45,155 nt of DNA from Candidatus Helicobacter avistercoris (GCA_019115525.1 DXDJ01000066.1:1-45155); one strand, 5' to 3'; positions 1 to 8,333 are shown, numbered from the stretch's first letter. Numbers and translations are program-made. The notes: generated by a model from the letters alone, not told the origin.

Positions 1-16
1 GGGGGTGGAGGGGAGG

Positions 17-886
17 TTAGTGAACCTCTCTCCAAATTTTGCATTTCCACAAATAAGCTAGAACTGCCATAATCGCACAGAAAATCATAAGTTTAATTCC
101 CAAAGATTCTCTTTCTTCTTTCTTTGTGTCAGCGATACTTTCCATATAAGCCAATACTTGATGCTCGGCTTTTTGATTTAGCCCTACTCTAGGCATTGAA
201 GCACCCGGGAGCATTTTTTGAGGATCATTGATAAAGAGTGCAAGATAGTGCTCTCCTCGACTTCTATACATTGTAGAAAGATCTGGAGCTGGAGCGCCAA
301 GATACTCTTTTACAAGTTTTTCAGGAGTTGCAACCTTGATTCCCTTAAGACCATTGATACCATTGTATTTTACATCATGGCATCTTGAACATGCATCAAC
401 AAATACTTCACGATTGCTCATTTCTTTTGGAGCAATAGATTGAAGATATGCAACGATATCTGCAATTTGTTGATCATCAAGCGTGCCCGCAAGAGAACTC
501 ATTTGATATACATCTTCTCTACCTTTTAGTTTTTGTGCAAGCAAGGTAGCCTTCAAAGGATCTTTTAGGAATGCAGTCAAAAACTCAGGAGCATAAAGGT
601 ATCCCATAGTATCAAGATCTGGCCCCATAACACCATCAGCATTTCTAGCCTTAAGTTCGCTCTCTGGAGTTTTTGTATTGTGACATCCTGCACAATTGTC
701 CTCTACCAAAGTCTTTCCTGCTTTTGCATTCCCCTTAAGGGTAACTTGAATATCTTTAACATCAGCAAAAGTATAATCCGCTGGAGCTTTCGCAGGATGG
801 AATACAGAGTGAGCTAGAGGCTCTACTCCCCAATAAATTACACCAACAACAGCAATAATAATTGCTAAAGCCTTGAATTCTCTCAT
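17..886 (-). CDS. petC: Diheme cytochrome c subunit of the cytochrome bc1 complex
   Basis: This is the electron-accepting c-type cytochrome of the quinol-cytochrome c reductase, passing electrons from the Rieske centre to periplasmic cytochrome c. The 289-residue protein has an N-terminal hydrophobic segment (about residues 5-24), two CxxCH heme motifs (CAGCH near residue 65 and CSRCH near 166), and a hydrophobic C-terminal anchor (about 265-282). Two tandem cytochrome c domains instead of a classical monoheme c1 is the known form in Campylobacterota. Its ATG shares one base with the petB stop codon (TAATG), so it is the last gene of petABC and probably translationally coupled. Confidence 0.93.
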   Translation of the reverse strand: MREFKALAIIIAVVGVIYWGVEPLAHSVFHPAKAPADYTFADVKDIQVTLKGNAKAGKTLVEDNCAGCHNTKTPESELKARNADGVMGPDLDTMGYLYAPEFLTAFLKDPLKATLLAQKLKGREDVYQMSSLAGTLDDQQIADIVAYLQSIAPKEMSNREVFVDACSRCHDVKYNGINGLKGIKVATPEKLVKEYLGAPAPDLSTMYRSRGEHYLALFINDPQKMLPGASMPRVGLNQKAEHQVLAYMESIADTKKEERESLGIKLMIFCAIMAVLAYLWKCKIWREVH

Positions 887-2118
887 TAGTGACTTCCTCC
901 TACTTTTTCATTTTTTGTGATAAATGGAAGGATGATGAAGAGTGCAATAAAGATTGTTGATGCACCAAGTCCGATCCACTTATTAATCCCAATATCTGGT
1001 GGAAGTTTTCCAAAGATAGTTAGAACAATCATATCCACAAGCAAAACAATAAACCAAACAAGGAATGCAGGTCTTTTGTGAGCAGGTGCAACAACAGGAC
1101 TTCTATCAAGGAAAGGAAGAGCAAAGAAAATCACATTTGCCAAACCAAACATCGCAAGTCCAAAATCACTGCTAAAGAAGAAACCTCTAAGCACTTCGTA
1201 GCTCCACAAGAAATACCACTCAGGATAAATATGAGGAGGAGTTTTAAGATTGTTTGCAGGATCGAAGTTGATTGGATCGAGTGCAAAATTGAAATTAAAA
1301 CATGCCAAGAAGAAGAAGAGTGTCAAGAATACAAACACTACAAAAATATCTTTTGAGAGGAATACTGGCCAGAAAGGAATAACTTTTGATTCTTTTTTCT
1401 TACCTTCAAGATATTTTTTTGCTTCTGCTTCAAAATCAAGATGCTCACCCTCTTCATTATTAACATGAGGAACTCTAAGAGTATAGAAGTGGATTGCAAT
1501 AACAGCAATGATAAGGATAGGGATAAGACAAACATGAAGCATAAAGAATCTTGTCAATGTCGCATCAGCAACACTATAATCTCCTCTAACCCACTCAACT
1601 ACATCAGGACCGATAAAAGGGATTCCACCAAAAAGATTTGTAATAACTACTGCTGCCCAATAGCTCATTTGTCCCCAAGGAAGCATATATCCGCTAAATG
1701 CTTCAGCAGAAAAAAGAACAAAAAGAAGCATACCGCTAATCCAAATCACTTCTCTTCCACGCTTATAAGAACCATAATAAATCCCTACAAACATGTGGAT
1801 GTAGATGATAACAAACACCATACTTGCACTTACAGCATGAATATTTCTCCATAACCAGCCATAAGCCACCTCTGTCATAATTGTGTAATTCACGCTATCA
1901 AAAGCAAGATTGACATCGGGCTTGTAATACATCAAAAGGAAAAGTCCTGAGACAAAAAGCATTCCAAAAAGAACAAGACACAAAACACCCATAGCCCAAA
2001 GGAAATTGATGTTTTTTGGGATCCAATACTCAGTCATCAAAACTTTTGTCAAAGTTCTGATTGCAATTCTTTGATCCAACCAATCGATAAAACCATTTGC
2101 TTTTCTAATTTCAGCCAT
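886..2118 (-). CDS. petB: Cytochrome b subunit of the cytochrome bc1 complex
   Basis: Membrane-embedded diheme cytochrome b that oxidises menaquinol and drives the Q cycle. At 410 residues it is a full-length fused cytochrome b with many hydrophobic helices, not a split b6/subunit IV pair. Recognisable segments include GYMLPWGQMSYW near the quinol oxidation site and PEWYFLW in the C-terminal half (the PEWY motif of the Qo site). Histidines expected to ligate the hemes are seen in RNIHAVSAS and FFMLHVCLIP. It lies between petA (3-base gap) and petC (one-base overlap). Several ORF-track entries on the opposite strand here are shadows. Confidence 0.96.
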   Translation of the reverse strand: MAEIRKANGFIDWLDQRIAIRTLTKVLMTEYWIPKNINFLWAMGVLCLVLFGMLFVSGLFLLMYYKPDVNLAFDSVNYTIMTEVAYGWLWRNIHAVSASMVFVIIYIHMFVGIYYGSYKRGREVIWISGMLLFVLFSAEAFSGYMLPWGQMSYWAAVVITNLFGGIPFIGPDVVEWVRGDYSVADATLTRFFMLHVCLIPILIIAVIAIHFYTLRVPHVNNEEGEHLDFEAEAKKYLEGKKKESKVIPFWPVFLSKDIFVVFVFLTLFFFLACFNFNFALDPINFDPANNLKTPPHIYPEWYFLWSYEVLRGFFFSSDFGLAMFGLANVIFFALPFLDRSPVVAPAHKRPAFLVWFIVLLVDMIVLTIFGKLPPDIGINKWIGLGASTIFIALFIILPFITKNEKVGGSH

Positions 2119-2121
2119 TTC

Positions 2122-2643
2122 TTACTCCTTCTCACTCAATTGATTGTATTCTTCACCAGCTTCACCAAGTAGAAGTTTTTTGCCACCATCGATCACTTTA
2201 AAAGGTGGGATCGTCATAGGAATTGGAGGAGGTGTTCCAGGCTCATTAACTCCTGAAGAATTGAATTTTCCTCCATGACAAGCACACACAAATTCTCTCT
2301 TTTCACCATCGTATCCAGGGATACAACCAAGGTGAGTACAAACTTGAACACCTACTGTGTAGATAGAATCACCGATTTTAAAATTTCTTTTTCCAAGATA
2401 TTTTTCTGCATCGGCATCATCTTTTGCCATTTTGAGGATATACACAGGTTTTTTTCTCCACTCAACTGTCATTAATTCCCCATCTTTAAGAGAAGAGATA
2501 TCAACAGTTGTAAAACCTGCTGAAACAACGCTTGGAAGTGGATCCCAAGTTTTCTTCATAGCAATTAGCGAAGCTACGGCACCAACAGCTGCACCACCAC
2601 CAAGAGCCATTCCGATAAAGTCGCGTCTTTGATTGTCTGACAT
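2122..2643 (-). CDS. petA: Rieske iron-sulfur subunit of the cytochrome bc1 complex
   Basis: The Rieske 2Fe-2S protein takes one electron from quinol and passes it to the cytochrome c subunit. The cluster-binding pair CTHLGC and CACHGG is present in the C-terminal half. The N-terminus carries RRDFIG followed by an alanine/glycine-rich hydrophobic stretch, a Tat-type signal anchor as expected for a folded, cofactor-loaded export substrate. The ORF track starts 18 codons upstream; I prefer the ATG at 2643 (173 residues) because AGGAGT lies just upstream of it and the Tat motif then sits at the N-terminus. First gene of petABC. Confidence 0.94.
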   Translation of the reverse strand: MSDNQRRDFIGMALGGGAAVGAVASLIAMKKTWDPLPSVVSAGFTTVDISSLKDGELMTVEWRKKPVYILKMAKDDADAEKYLGKRNFKIGDSIYTVGVQVCTHLGCIPGYDGEKREFVCACHGGKFNSSGVNEPGTPPPIPMTIPPFKVIDGGKKLLLGEAGEEYNQLSEKE

Positions 2644-2705
2644 CGTTACTCCTTGTTTGTGTTTGCTTAATTTTTGCCTGCACGAAGCACAAAACAAAAC
2701 CTAGG

Positions 2706-2711
2706 ATTTTA
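2706..2711 (-). promoter_or_regulatory. Candidate -10 element of the petABC promoter
   Basis: Read on the minus strand, the sequence GATAAAATCC lies about 63 bases upstream of the petA ATG. The TAAAAT core is a plausible vegetative -10 box, and the same GATAAAAT string occurs upstream of the pycA-like gene and rpsB. No clear -35 is seen, which is usual for Helicobacter. Assigned by eye only. Confidence 0.35.
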
Positions 2712-2810
2712 TCAAAAACTCTTCTGATTTTTTCTTGAAAAACTAGAGAAATAAGGGGATTGTGAAAAATCTAGATAAGGGTTTGTAAGAATTGTTTGTA
2801 AAACCCGTTT

Positions 2811-2816
2811 TATAAT
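2811..2816 (+). promoter_or_regulatory. Candidate -10 element of the nadE operon promoter
   Basis: A perfect TATAAT lies about 70 bases upstream of the nadE start in the divergent petA-nadE gap, inside AT-rich sequence. It would serve nadE and the tightly packed genes downstream. No good -35 is visible. The divergent gap 2644-2888 otherwise holds no gene that I can see. Confidence 0.5.
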
Positions 2817-2888
2817 TGCTTAATCCTTTTTAAGCTTAAAACACCTTGAAAGGGACATATTTTAAGATTTTTAAATCAAGGTTTGAGA

Positions 2889-3650
2889 GTGAAAAAACTA
2901 AAAGAGAAAATGATTGATTTTTTATGTGATGAAACCCACAAAAGAGGTTTTCATAATGTTGTGTTCGGCTTAAGTGGAGGATTGGATAGTGCGGTAGTTG
3001 CAACATTGTGCAAAGAGGCTTTTGGAGTAAATGCCATAGCTGTTTTGATGCCTACTTCCAAAAGCTCTCCTCAACACTATCAAGATGCTCTTAAAATTAT
3101 TGAGATTTTATCTTTAAAGTATGAGATTATTAACTTAGAAAAATTTGAAGAGATTTTTTCAAGTTTTAAAGAGATGGATTCATTGCGTTTTGGGAATCTG
3201 TGTGCGAGAACTAGAATGATGCTTTTATATGATATTGCATCAAGGGAAAAAGCCCTTGTTATCGGAACAAGCAATAAGAGCGAAAGAATGCTTGGATATG
3301 GGACGATCTATGGGGATCTAGCTTGTGCAATTAACCCTATTGGCGAAATCTACAAGAGTGATTTGTATGAGTTTGCAAAATATCTTGGAATTCCTAGAGA
3401 AATTATTCAGAAAAAACCAAGTGCAGATCTTTATGAAGGGCAAAACGATGAAGATGAATTGGGTTATTCTTATGAAAAAATTGATCGATTCTTGAAAAAA
3501 ATTTTAAAAAATAATGGAGATATTGATAATTTACTCTTAGATTCTGCTATTATTGAAAGTGAATATTCTAAAGACTTTATTCAAAGTATTTTAGAAAGAA
3601 TTCAAAGAAATCGATTTAAGCTTGGCGTACCCAAAGTCTTTAATCCATAA
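2889..3650 (+). CDS. nadE: NAD(+) synthetase, ammonia-dependent
   Basis: Catalyses the last step of NAD synthesis, amidating nicotinate adenine dinucleotide with ATP. The PP-loop SGGLDSA is near residue 30, and GTSNKSERMLGYGT and KKPSADLYEGQNDEDELG match conserved substrate-binding stretches of the family. There is no N-terminal nitrilase-like glutaminase domain, so ammonia is the likely nitrogen donor; the length (about 253 residues) fits the short form. The track starts at a TTG at 2883, but the AAGG at 2878-2881 is only one base from it and is seven bases from the GTG at 2889, so I prefer the GTG. First gene of a cluster with an aminotransferase, lpxK, bcp and napD. Confidence 0.93.
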   Translation: MKKLKEKMIDFLCDETHKRGFHNVVFGLSGGLDSAVVATLCKEAFGVNAIAVLMPTSKSSPQHYQDALKIIEILSLKYEIINLEKFEEIFSSFKEMDSLRFGNLCARTRMMLLYDIASREKALVIGTSNKSERMLGYGTIYGDLACAINPIGEIYKSDLYEFAKYLGIPREIIQKKPSADLYEGQNDEDELGYSYEKIDRFLKKILKNNGDIDNLLLDSAIIESEYSKDFIQSILERIQRNRFKLGVPKVFNP

Positions 3651-3670
3651 AACACAAAAAGGAGAATAAA

Positions 3671-4840
3671 ATGAGAAAAGTACCTTTTTTCCTCTACGGT
3701 TTTCAAGAGGGTGATCTTAAAGGGATTACTGATGTAATTGCGGAGCATTCAAGCTTTGGAAAAGAGAGAGGCATAGCTTTTGATCAAGTTCCAAACTATG
3801 TTGAAATCCTTGAGAAACAAGCTTCAGAGATTACAAAGGCCCCTCATACGATTGCTGTGAGTTCACAAATTTCTGCAACTCTACTTGCACTTCAAGCTTT
3901 GGAGATCAAAAGAAACCATCGAGTGATTTGCTCGGTTTATTGTCATCCATTTGTACCTGAGTGTATTAGATATTTTGATGCTGAGCCAGTATTTGTAGAT
4001 GTTGATCCTACGACACTGGCAATGCTTCCTGAAAAATGCGAAGAGCTTTTGCTTAAAAAAGACAAAGAAAGAATCAAAGCAATGATCGTCTCTCATATTG
4101 GAGGCACGCCCACTGAAATGGATCCATTCTATGATTTGAAAGAAAAATACAAAGTTGGATTGATTGAAGAGGCAAGTTTTGCTGTTGGAATGAAATATAA
4201 AGATGGAAGCTATGTAGGGAGCAACCCTAGATCAGATTTCACAATTGTTTCCCATTTTCTAGGAGGTAAGGAAAAACTTTTTAATGCAGGTATGCTTCTA
4301 ACCAATAACGAAGAGAAGGCAAAAAAGTGTATTTCTTTGCGATACCACTCTAAGGAGAGAGGGAGCAATAATTATGGATTATTTTATGACATTGTTGATA
4401 TGAGTTTGGATCATACAATGTCGATGCTTTCTGCTCGTATGGCACTCTATCTTGCCGAGAGATTGGAGATGCATAGAGAGAGAAGAACAGAGATTGCCAA
4501 GATGTATCGTGAGGGGCTTAAGGGGATTAGCGGTTTGACCCTTCCTGTCGAAAACAAGGATGATGTTCATACACTTTTTATTGTTAGATTGAAAAAAAGT
4601 CGAGATAGAATCTCATCTCTTTTGTATGAGGCAGGGATAGAGACTTCACTGCATTTTATTCCAATCAATCTTTTGAGCTATTATAAAAACAAATTCCAGC
4701 TTAAGGTAATGCAATTCCCCAATGCATTCCAAGCTTATCAAGAAGTTCTTTCGCTTCCTTTGTATGCAGGAATGAGCAATGAAGATGTTCAATATGTTAT
4801 TGACACACTCAAAGAAATTTTGGCTCAGGAGTTAGAATAA
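3671..4840 (+). CDS. DegT/DnrJ/EryC1/StrS-family PLP-dependent aminotransferase, substrate unknown
   Basis: A 389-residue sugar-aminotransferase-type PLP enzyme. Visible family features are the strand VFVDVDPTTLAM near residue 115, the cofactor-contact region LIEEASFAVGMKYKDG around 170 (family norm is closer to ED-AAHA-G), and SHFLGGKEKLFNAGM near 205, whose FLGGK lysine aligns with the Schiff-base lysine of the SFHPxK motif. The acidic residue that pairs with the pyridine nitrogen appears as Glu rather than the usual Asp. Such enzymes usually transaminate UDP- or dTDP-keto-sugars for surface glycans. It sits between nadE (20-base gap) and lpxK (3-base gap). I cannot name the substrate; PseC is a possible relative but not established. 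Confidence 0.8.
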   Translation: MRKVPFFLYGFQEGDLKGITDVIAEHSSFGKERGIAFDQVPNYVEILEKQASEITKAPHTIAVSSQISATLLALQALEIKRNHRVICSVYCHPFVPECIRYFDAEPVFVDVDPTTLAMLPEKCEELLLKKDKERIKAMIVSHIGGTPTEMDPFYDLKEKYKVGLIEEASFAVGMKYKDGSYVGSNPRSDFTIVSHFLGGKEKLFNAGMLLTNNEEKAKKCISLRYHSKERGSNNYGLFYDIVDMSLDHTMSMLSARMALYLAERLEMHRERRTEIAKMYREGLKGISGLTLPVENKDDVHTLFIVRLKKSRDRISSLLYEAGIETSLHFIPINLLSYYKNKFQLKVMQFPNAFQAYQEVLSLPLYAGMSNEDVQYVIDTLKEILAQELE

Positions 4841-4843
4841 CCC

Positions 4844-5755
4844 TTGAGACTGATTGATCGTTATTTTTATAAACCTCTTTGGTGGCAGAAGATTATTATC
4901 TTTCTTCTGCTTCCTCTTTCACTTTTTTATTGCATTATCTCTTATTTGAAGAGAAAAATTTCTTCTACTATTGATTTTGAAATACCTATTATTTCTATTG
5001 GCAATCTTGTAGTTGGAGGCAGTGGAAAAACCCCTTTTATCATCCATCTTGGAGGGGAACTAAAAGAGTACAAAATAGGAGTTATTTCAAGAGGATACAA
5101 GAGAAAAAGCAAGGGGTTGGTTGTTGTGTCTAGATTTGGAGAAATTTTATGCTCACAAGAGGAAGCTGGAGATGAGCCATATTTGATTGCAAAAAGTTTA
5201 AAACACGCAAGTGTTATTGTTTGCAAAAAAAGAAAAGAAGCAATTTCTAAAGCCAAGGAAATAGGGTGTGATGTTATTTTGCTCGATGATGGTTTTAGAT
5301 TTAATTTCAAAAAGCTCAACATTCTTCTTGAGCCAAAACTAAAGCCATTTTATCCTTTCTGCCTGCCAAGTGGAATGTATAGGGAATGGAGAAGAAGCTA
5401 TAAAGATGCAGATTTAATTATCCAAGAGGGTGAGGGGTATGTCAGGAGAGTGGAAGTTTTGGATCAGACACCAAGAATGCTTTTGCTTACAGCAATTGCA
5501 AATCCTATGAGATTGGATGAATTTTTGCCCTCTGTTGTTGGGAGAGTCTATTATCCAGATCATGCAAATTTTGATTATGAGAGTGTTAAGAAAGCTTTGG
5601 AAGATCATCAGGCAACCAGCTTGCTTGTAACAACAAAGGATTGGGTAAAACTTGAAAAATTTGATTTGCCTTTGAGTATTTTGTCTTTGAGGCTTGAAGT
5701 TGGGGAAGAAATTATGATCGCAATCAAAAAATATATTAAGGAGCAAAAATGCTAA
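4844..5755 (+). CDS. lpxK: Tetraacyldisaccharide 4'-kinase (lipid A synthesis)
   Basis: LpxK phosphorylates the 4' position of the lipid A disaccharide at the inner membrane. The 303-residue protein has an N-terminal hydrophobic segment (about residues 15-35), the Walker A-like GNLVVGGSGKTPF (about 53-65), and VISRGYKRKSKG and DVILLDDGFR, all typical of the family. Its start is a TTG three bases after the aminotransferase stop codon; an AGGAG lies 12 bases upstream inside the previous gene. The last seven bases overlap the bcp start, implying translational coupling. Confidence 0.94.
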   Translation: MRLIDRYFYKPLWWQKIIIFLLLPLSLFYCIISYLKRKISSTIDFEIPIISIGNLVVGGSGKTPFIIHLGGELKEYKIGVISRGYKRKSKGLVVVSRFGEILCSQEEAGDEPYLIAKSLKHASVIVCKKRKEAISKAKEIGCDVILLDDGFRFNFKKLNILLEPKLKPFYPFCLPSGMYREWRRSYKDADLIIQEGEGYVRRVEVLDQTPRMLLLTAIANPMRLDEFLPSVVGRVYYPDHANFDYESVKKALEDHQATSLLVTTKDWVKLEKFDLPLSILSLRLEVGEEIMIAIKKYIKEQKC

Positions 5756-6225
5756 AAAGAGGAGATAAAGCCCCTAATTTTGTTCTACAAAATCAAGATG
5801 GCGTAGATGTGGGGCTAAATGATTTGTTGGGAAAAAAACTTATTGTCTATTTTTATCCCAAAGATAATACGAGCGGATGCACGCTTGAAGCACAAGACTT
5901 TGGCGGTCTGCTTAAAGATTTTGAGAGTTGTGGAGCAAATATTGTAGGAATTAGTCCAGATAGTGTGCAAAGCCATAAAAAATTTATCCAAAATAAACAG
6001 CTCAAAGTAATGCTCCTAAGTGATACAAGCAAGAGCGTTAGCACAAGTTATGGAGCTTATGGAGAGAAAAAGATGTATGGTAAAGTTGTGCAAGGAATCA
6101 TTCGATCAACTTTTATTATCGATGAGGGCGGAGAGATTTTGGAAGCCTTTTACAATGTCAAAGCCAAAGAACATGCAAAAAAAGTATTGCAGAGATTGAT
6201 AGAAATACAAGAGGAGAGAGTATGA
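5749..6225 (+). CDS. bcp: Thiol peroxidase of the Bcp/PrxQ family
   Basis: A peroxiredoxin that reduces hydrogen peroxide and organic hydroperoxides with thioredoxin-supplied electrons. The 158-residue protein has the thioredoxin-like fold signature VYFYPKDNTSGCTLEAQDF, with the peroxidatic cysteine in TSGCT (normally TPGCT). The resolving cysteine that many PrxQ enzymes carry five residues later is replaced by Gln (EAQDF), so this is probably a one-Cys type or resolves through another cysteine. It overlaps lpxK by seven bases and napD by four. trxA and trxB, its likely electron donors, lie about 20 kb downstream. Confidence 0.93.
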   Translation: MLKRGDKAPNFVLQNQDGVDVGLNDLLGKKLIVYFYPKDNTSGCTLEAQDFGGLLKDFESCGANIVGISPDSVQSHKKFIQNKQLKVMLLSDTSKSVSTSYGAYGEKKMYGKVVQGIIRSTFIIDEGGEILEAFYNVKAKEHAKKVLQRLIEIQEERV

Positions 6226-6566
6226 ATATTTCAAGTGTTATTGTTTATGTGAGCAATTTTGAAAAAGTTTTTGAGGAGATTGAAAAAATCGAGGGGTGTG
6301 AGATTGGATTGAGCGATCGAGAAAAACAAGTCATTATTGCTGTGATTGAAGCTGAGGATGTGAATGCAGAGATGGAAATTTTGGGGAAAATTAGTGCAAT
6401 TGATGGAGTGATTGAGGCCAATATGCATTATAGCTATTCTCAAGAGGAGTTGCAGAAAGCTAGAGAGAATATCTCTGAGGAGATCTCAAGTGTTCTAAGT
6501 GATGAAGTTTCAATTGATGAAGTAAGATATAGTGGTAGTGTCTATAACCAAATGCATAGATCTTAG
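6222..6566 (+). CDS. napD: NapD-like chaperone of periplasmic nitrate reductase
   Basis: NapD binds the Tat signal peptide of the catalytic subunit NapA and holds back its export until the molybdenum cofactor is inserted. The N-terminus MNISSVIVYV and the pattern EIEGCEIGL, VIIAVIEAED, GKISAIDGVIEANMHYSY match the small ferredoxin-like fold of this family. The protein (114 residues) has a C-terminal extension beyond the core (about residues 80-114). It starts in an ATGA overlap with bcp. No napA, napG, napH, napB or napF is nearby, so it is separated from the genes it serves. Its last four bases overlap the convergent TonB-like gene. Confidence 0.82.
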   Translation: MNISSVIVYVSNFEKVFEEIEKIEGCEIGLSDREKQVIIAVIEAEDVNAEMEILGKISAIDGVIEANMHYSYSQEELQKARENISEEISSVLSDEVSIDEVRYSGSVYNQMHRS

Positions 6567-7387
6567 CGGTATCGTAGATAGTAATTGATGTAAAAGCGAA
6601 TGAGGGTTTTTGTTTTTGGATGAGGATAGTCTTTGTAAGCAATTTCAATGGTCTTGATACTATTGCGATCCAAGAGAATAAAACCGCTCTTTTTGATAAT
6701 TTTTAAATCACTAATATCTCCATTGGGATGGAGATAAAACTCTACGACATTTCCCCCACCTTGCTGAAGCATCGCAGCATTGGCTGGATAGCGTAAGTAT
6801 TTTTGAGTAATCCTTCCGATATAGGCAAGATTATTGATGATATATTCTTGCTCTTCTTTGCCCAAATACCCAAACTCTGGTCCATAAAACTCTGAAATAT
6901 TTTTCTTGGTTGTTGCATCTGCAAATTGATAGGCAAGAGATTGTTGGAAGTCGGGTATGGGTTGCTCTTGTGTGTTTTCATCTTGTGGAGATTGCAATTC
7001 TTGCAGATCTGTTTGAATTTCTTGTGCTTCTTCTTGCAAGACTTCTTGCACTTCATGTTGTTGCTCTTCAATGTTTTTTTCTCCCTCTTTGCTCTCTTGT
7101 GGGGATTCTTTTTGTAGGGCTTCTTGTGTGGTTTTTGGAGCTTCTTTTTTGATTTGTTCTATTTGTTTTTTAGGTTTTGTTTTTTTCTTTGGGGGAGAGG
7201 ATTTGGGAAGAGGGGCGGAGAGCTGGGTGTCAAAATCTGCAATCTGCTTGAATGATGCTTTGATTCTATGTTCGCCTATGCCTTTTTTGAAACCCAATTG
7301 AGGTTTTTGAATCAATAGATACAGCAGGGCAGTGTGAAGCAAAAACGAAAAAAAGAGAGTGAGAGCTAGACGATAGCGTTTCATCAA
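6563..7387 (-). CDS. TonB-like energy-transducer protein
   Basis: The 274-residue protein has the layout of TonB: a short cytoplasmic N-terminus, one membrane segment (about residues 8-26), a long Pro/Lys then Gln/Glu-rich spacer (about 55-145), and a C-terminal domain (about 185-274) with YPANAAMLQQGGGNVVEFYLHPNGDISDLKI, the typical YP..A....G.v.v.f.l...G.i.......S pattern. It probably spans the periplasm and couples an inner-membrane motor to outer-membrane uptake. No exbB/exbD or receptor gene is adjacent. It overlaps the FliO-like gene by four bases (stop/start ATGA). It corresponds in position to H. pylori HP0582 as I recall it. Confidence 0.82.
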   Translation of the reverse strand: MMKRYRLALTLFFSFLLHTALLYLLIQKPQLGFKKGIGEHRIKASFKQIADFDTQLSAPLPKSSPPKKKTKPKKQIEQIKKEAPKTTQEALQKESPQESKEGEKNIEEQQHEVQEVLQEEAQEIQTDLQELQSPQDENTQEQPIPDFQQSLAYQFADATTKKNISEFYGPEFGYLGKEEQEYIINNLAYIGRITQKYLRYPANAAMLQQGGGNVVEFYLHPNGDISDLKIIKKSGFILLDRNSIKTIEIAYKDYPHPKTKTLIRFYINYYLRYR

Positions 7388-7983
7388 TCCTCGCTAATAA
7401 GATGTGTAAAATCCTTATTATGAGTCTCCTTTGGATAATGATTGAGAAGTAGATTGCCTTTTTCATTGGAAAAGATGAGATATTTTGTGTTTTCATATTC
7501 AAAAGATATGATTTTACTTTTTGCAGAAAGAAGAATTTCTTGATAATTCTTATTTTTTGCATTTTGCTTTGTTTTGTTTTTTAGATATCTAAGGAAAACA
7601 ATCATTACCCCTAGAATCAAACACACATAAAGATAATTCCACCAAGAAACTTTTAGAACCTCAGATTTGATTTCTAATATCATTGCTTGATTTGTATTTG
7701 TTTGAGTGAGTGAGAGATTCTTGCCCCAAATAGTAATTTGCGTTTGTTGAGATGAGGTGGGAAGAATTTGTATTTTTTCAAATGGGGGCAAGAGGGTTTG
7801 AGTTTGTTCTTTTTGCACAAGCATTGAGGGGAGGGTAATTTGCAAGAAATCTTTATGATCTGTTGTGGCGATTTTTTCTTGTATAGGAATAGTAATTTGA
7901 AGTGTTTTGAGCTTTTGTGAAAATGTAATTTCTTGTGCGTGGGTGAAAAGAATAAAGAGAAGAAAAACAAAAAAATGTTTCAC
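7384..7983 (-). CDS. fliO: Probable flagellar biosynthesis protein FliO
   Basis: The 199-residue protein starts with a cleavable-looking signal peptide (MKHFFVFLLFILFTHAQ), followed by about 95 periplasmic residues, one membrane segment near 113-131 (YLYVCLILGVMIVFLRYL), and a basic cytoplasmic tail containing ISFEYENTKYLIFSNEKGNLLL, a small beta-rich piece like FliO. FliO is an assembly factor of the flagellar export gate (FliPQR). The long periplasmic part is described for Helicobacter FliO. Placement directly before fliN in the same tight operon, as with H. pylori HP0583, supports the call; sequence similarity to FliO is weak by eye. Confidence 0.6.
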   Translation of the reverse strand: MKHFFVFLLFILFTHAQEITFSQKLKTLQITIPIQEKIATTDHKDFLQITLPSMLVQKEQTQTLLPPFEKIQILPTSSQQTQITIWGKNLSLTQTNTNQAMILEIKSEVLKVSWWNYLYVCLILGVMIVFLRYLKNKTKQNAKNKNYQEILLSAKSKIISFEYENTKYLIFSNEKGNLLLNHYPKETHNKDFTHLISED

Positions 7984-8333
7984 TAAATTCTCTCTCTTGT
8001 GATGTAATACACAATTGCATCAGAATCAAGGATTTCATTAATTCTGATTGCAAGATTTTTTTCATATACCATCACCTCACCCTTGCCTATGACTCTTCCA
8101 TTGACAAAGGCTTCAATACTTTCTCCAGCAGGTTTTTGCAAATCAATAATAGAGCCTTTTTCAAGTTTTAAAATATCCCTGAGAGTAAGTTTGGTAGAAG
8201 CAAGTTGTGCATCAAAAACAACATCCATATCCAAGAGTCCGGCATAATTTTCCATCATCCTTTCAAAGTTTTTGGCAAGCTCTACCTCTCGCTCTGTGTG
8301 TTCGTAATCCTGATTAAGGATCGAATCTAGCAT
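7983..8333 (-). CDS. fliN: Flagellar motor switch protein FliN
   Basis: FliN forms the lower C-ring of the flagellar motor and helps dock export substrates. The 116-residue protein has a SpoA domain over its C-terminal 75 residues: LASTKLTLRDILKLEKGSIIDL followed by VNGRVIGKGEVMVYEKNLAIRI, which is the standard FliN pattern. It shares one base with the FliO-like gene downstream and overlaps the CheX-like gene upstream by seven bases. The length matches stand-alone FliN, so it is not the longer FliY. Confidence 0.93.
   Translation of the reverse strand: MLDSILNQDYEHTEREVELAKNFERMMENYAGLLDMDVVFDAQLASTKLTLRDILKLEKGSIIDLQKPAGESIEAFVNGRVIGKGEVMVYEKNLAIRINEILDSDAIVYYITRERI

Noticed and set aside
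1441-1854. 137-residue plus-strand ORF opposite petB
   Set aside because: Antisense shadow of a well-conserved cytochrome b gene with no recognisable family or ribosome site.
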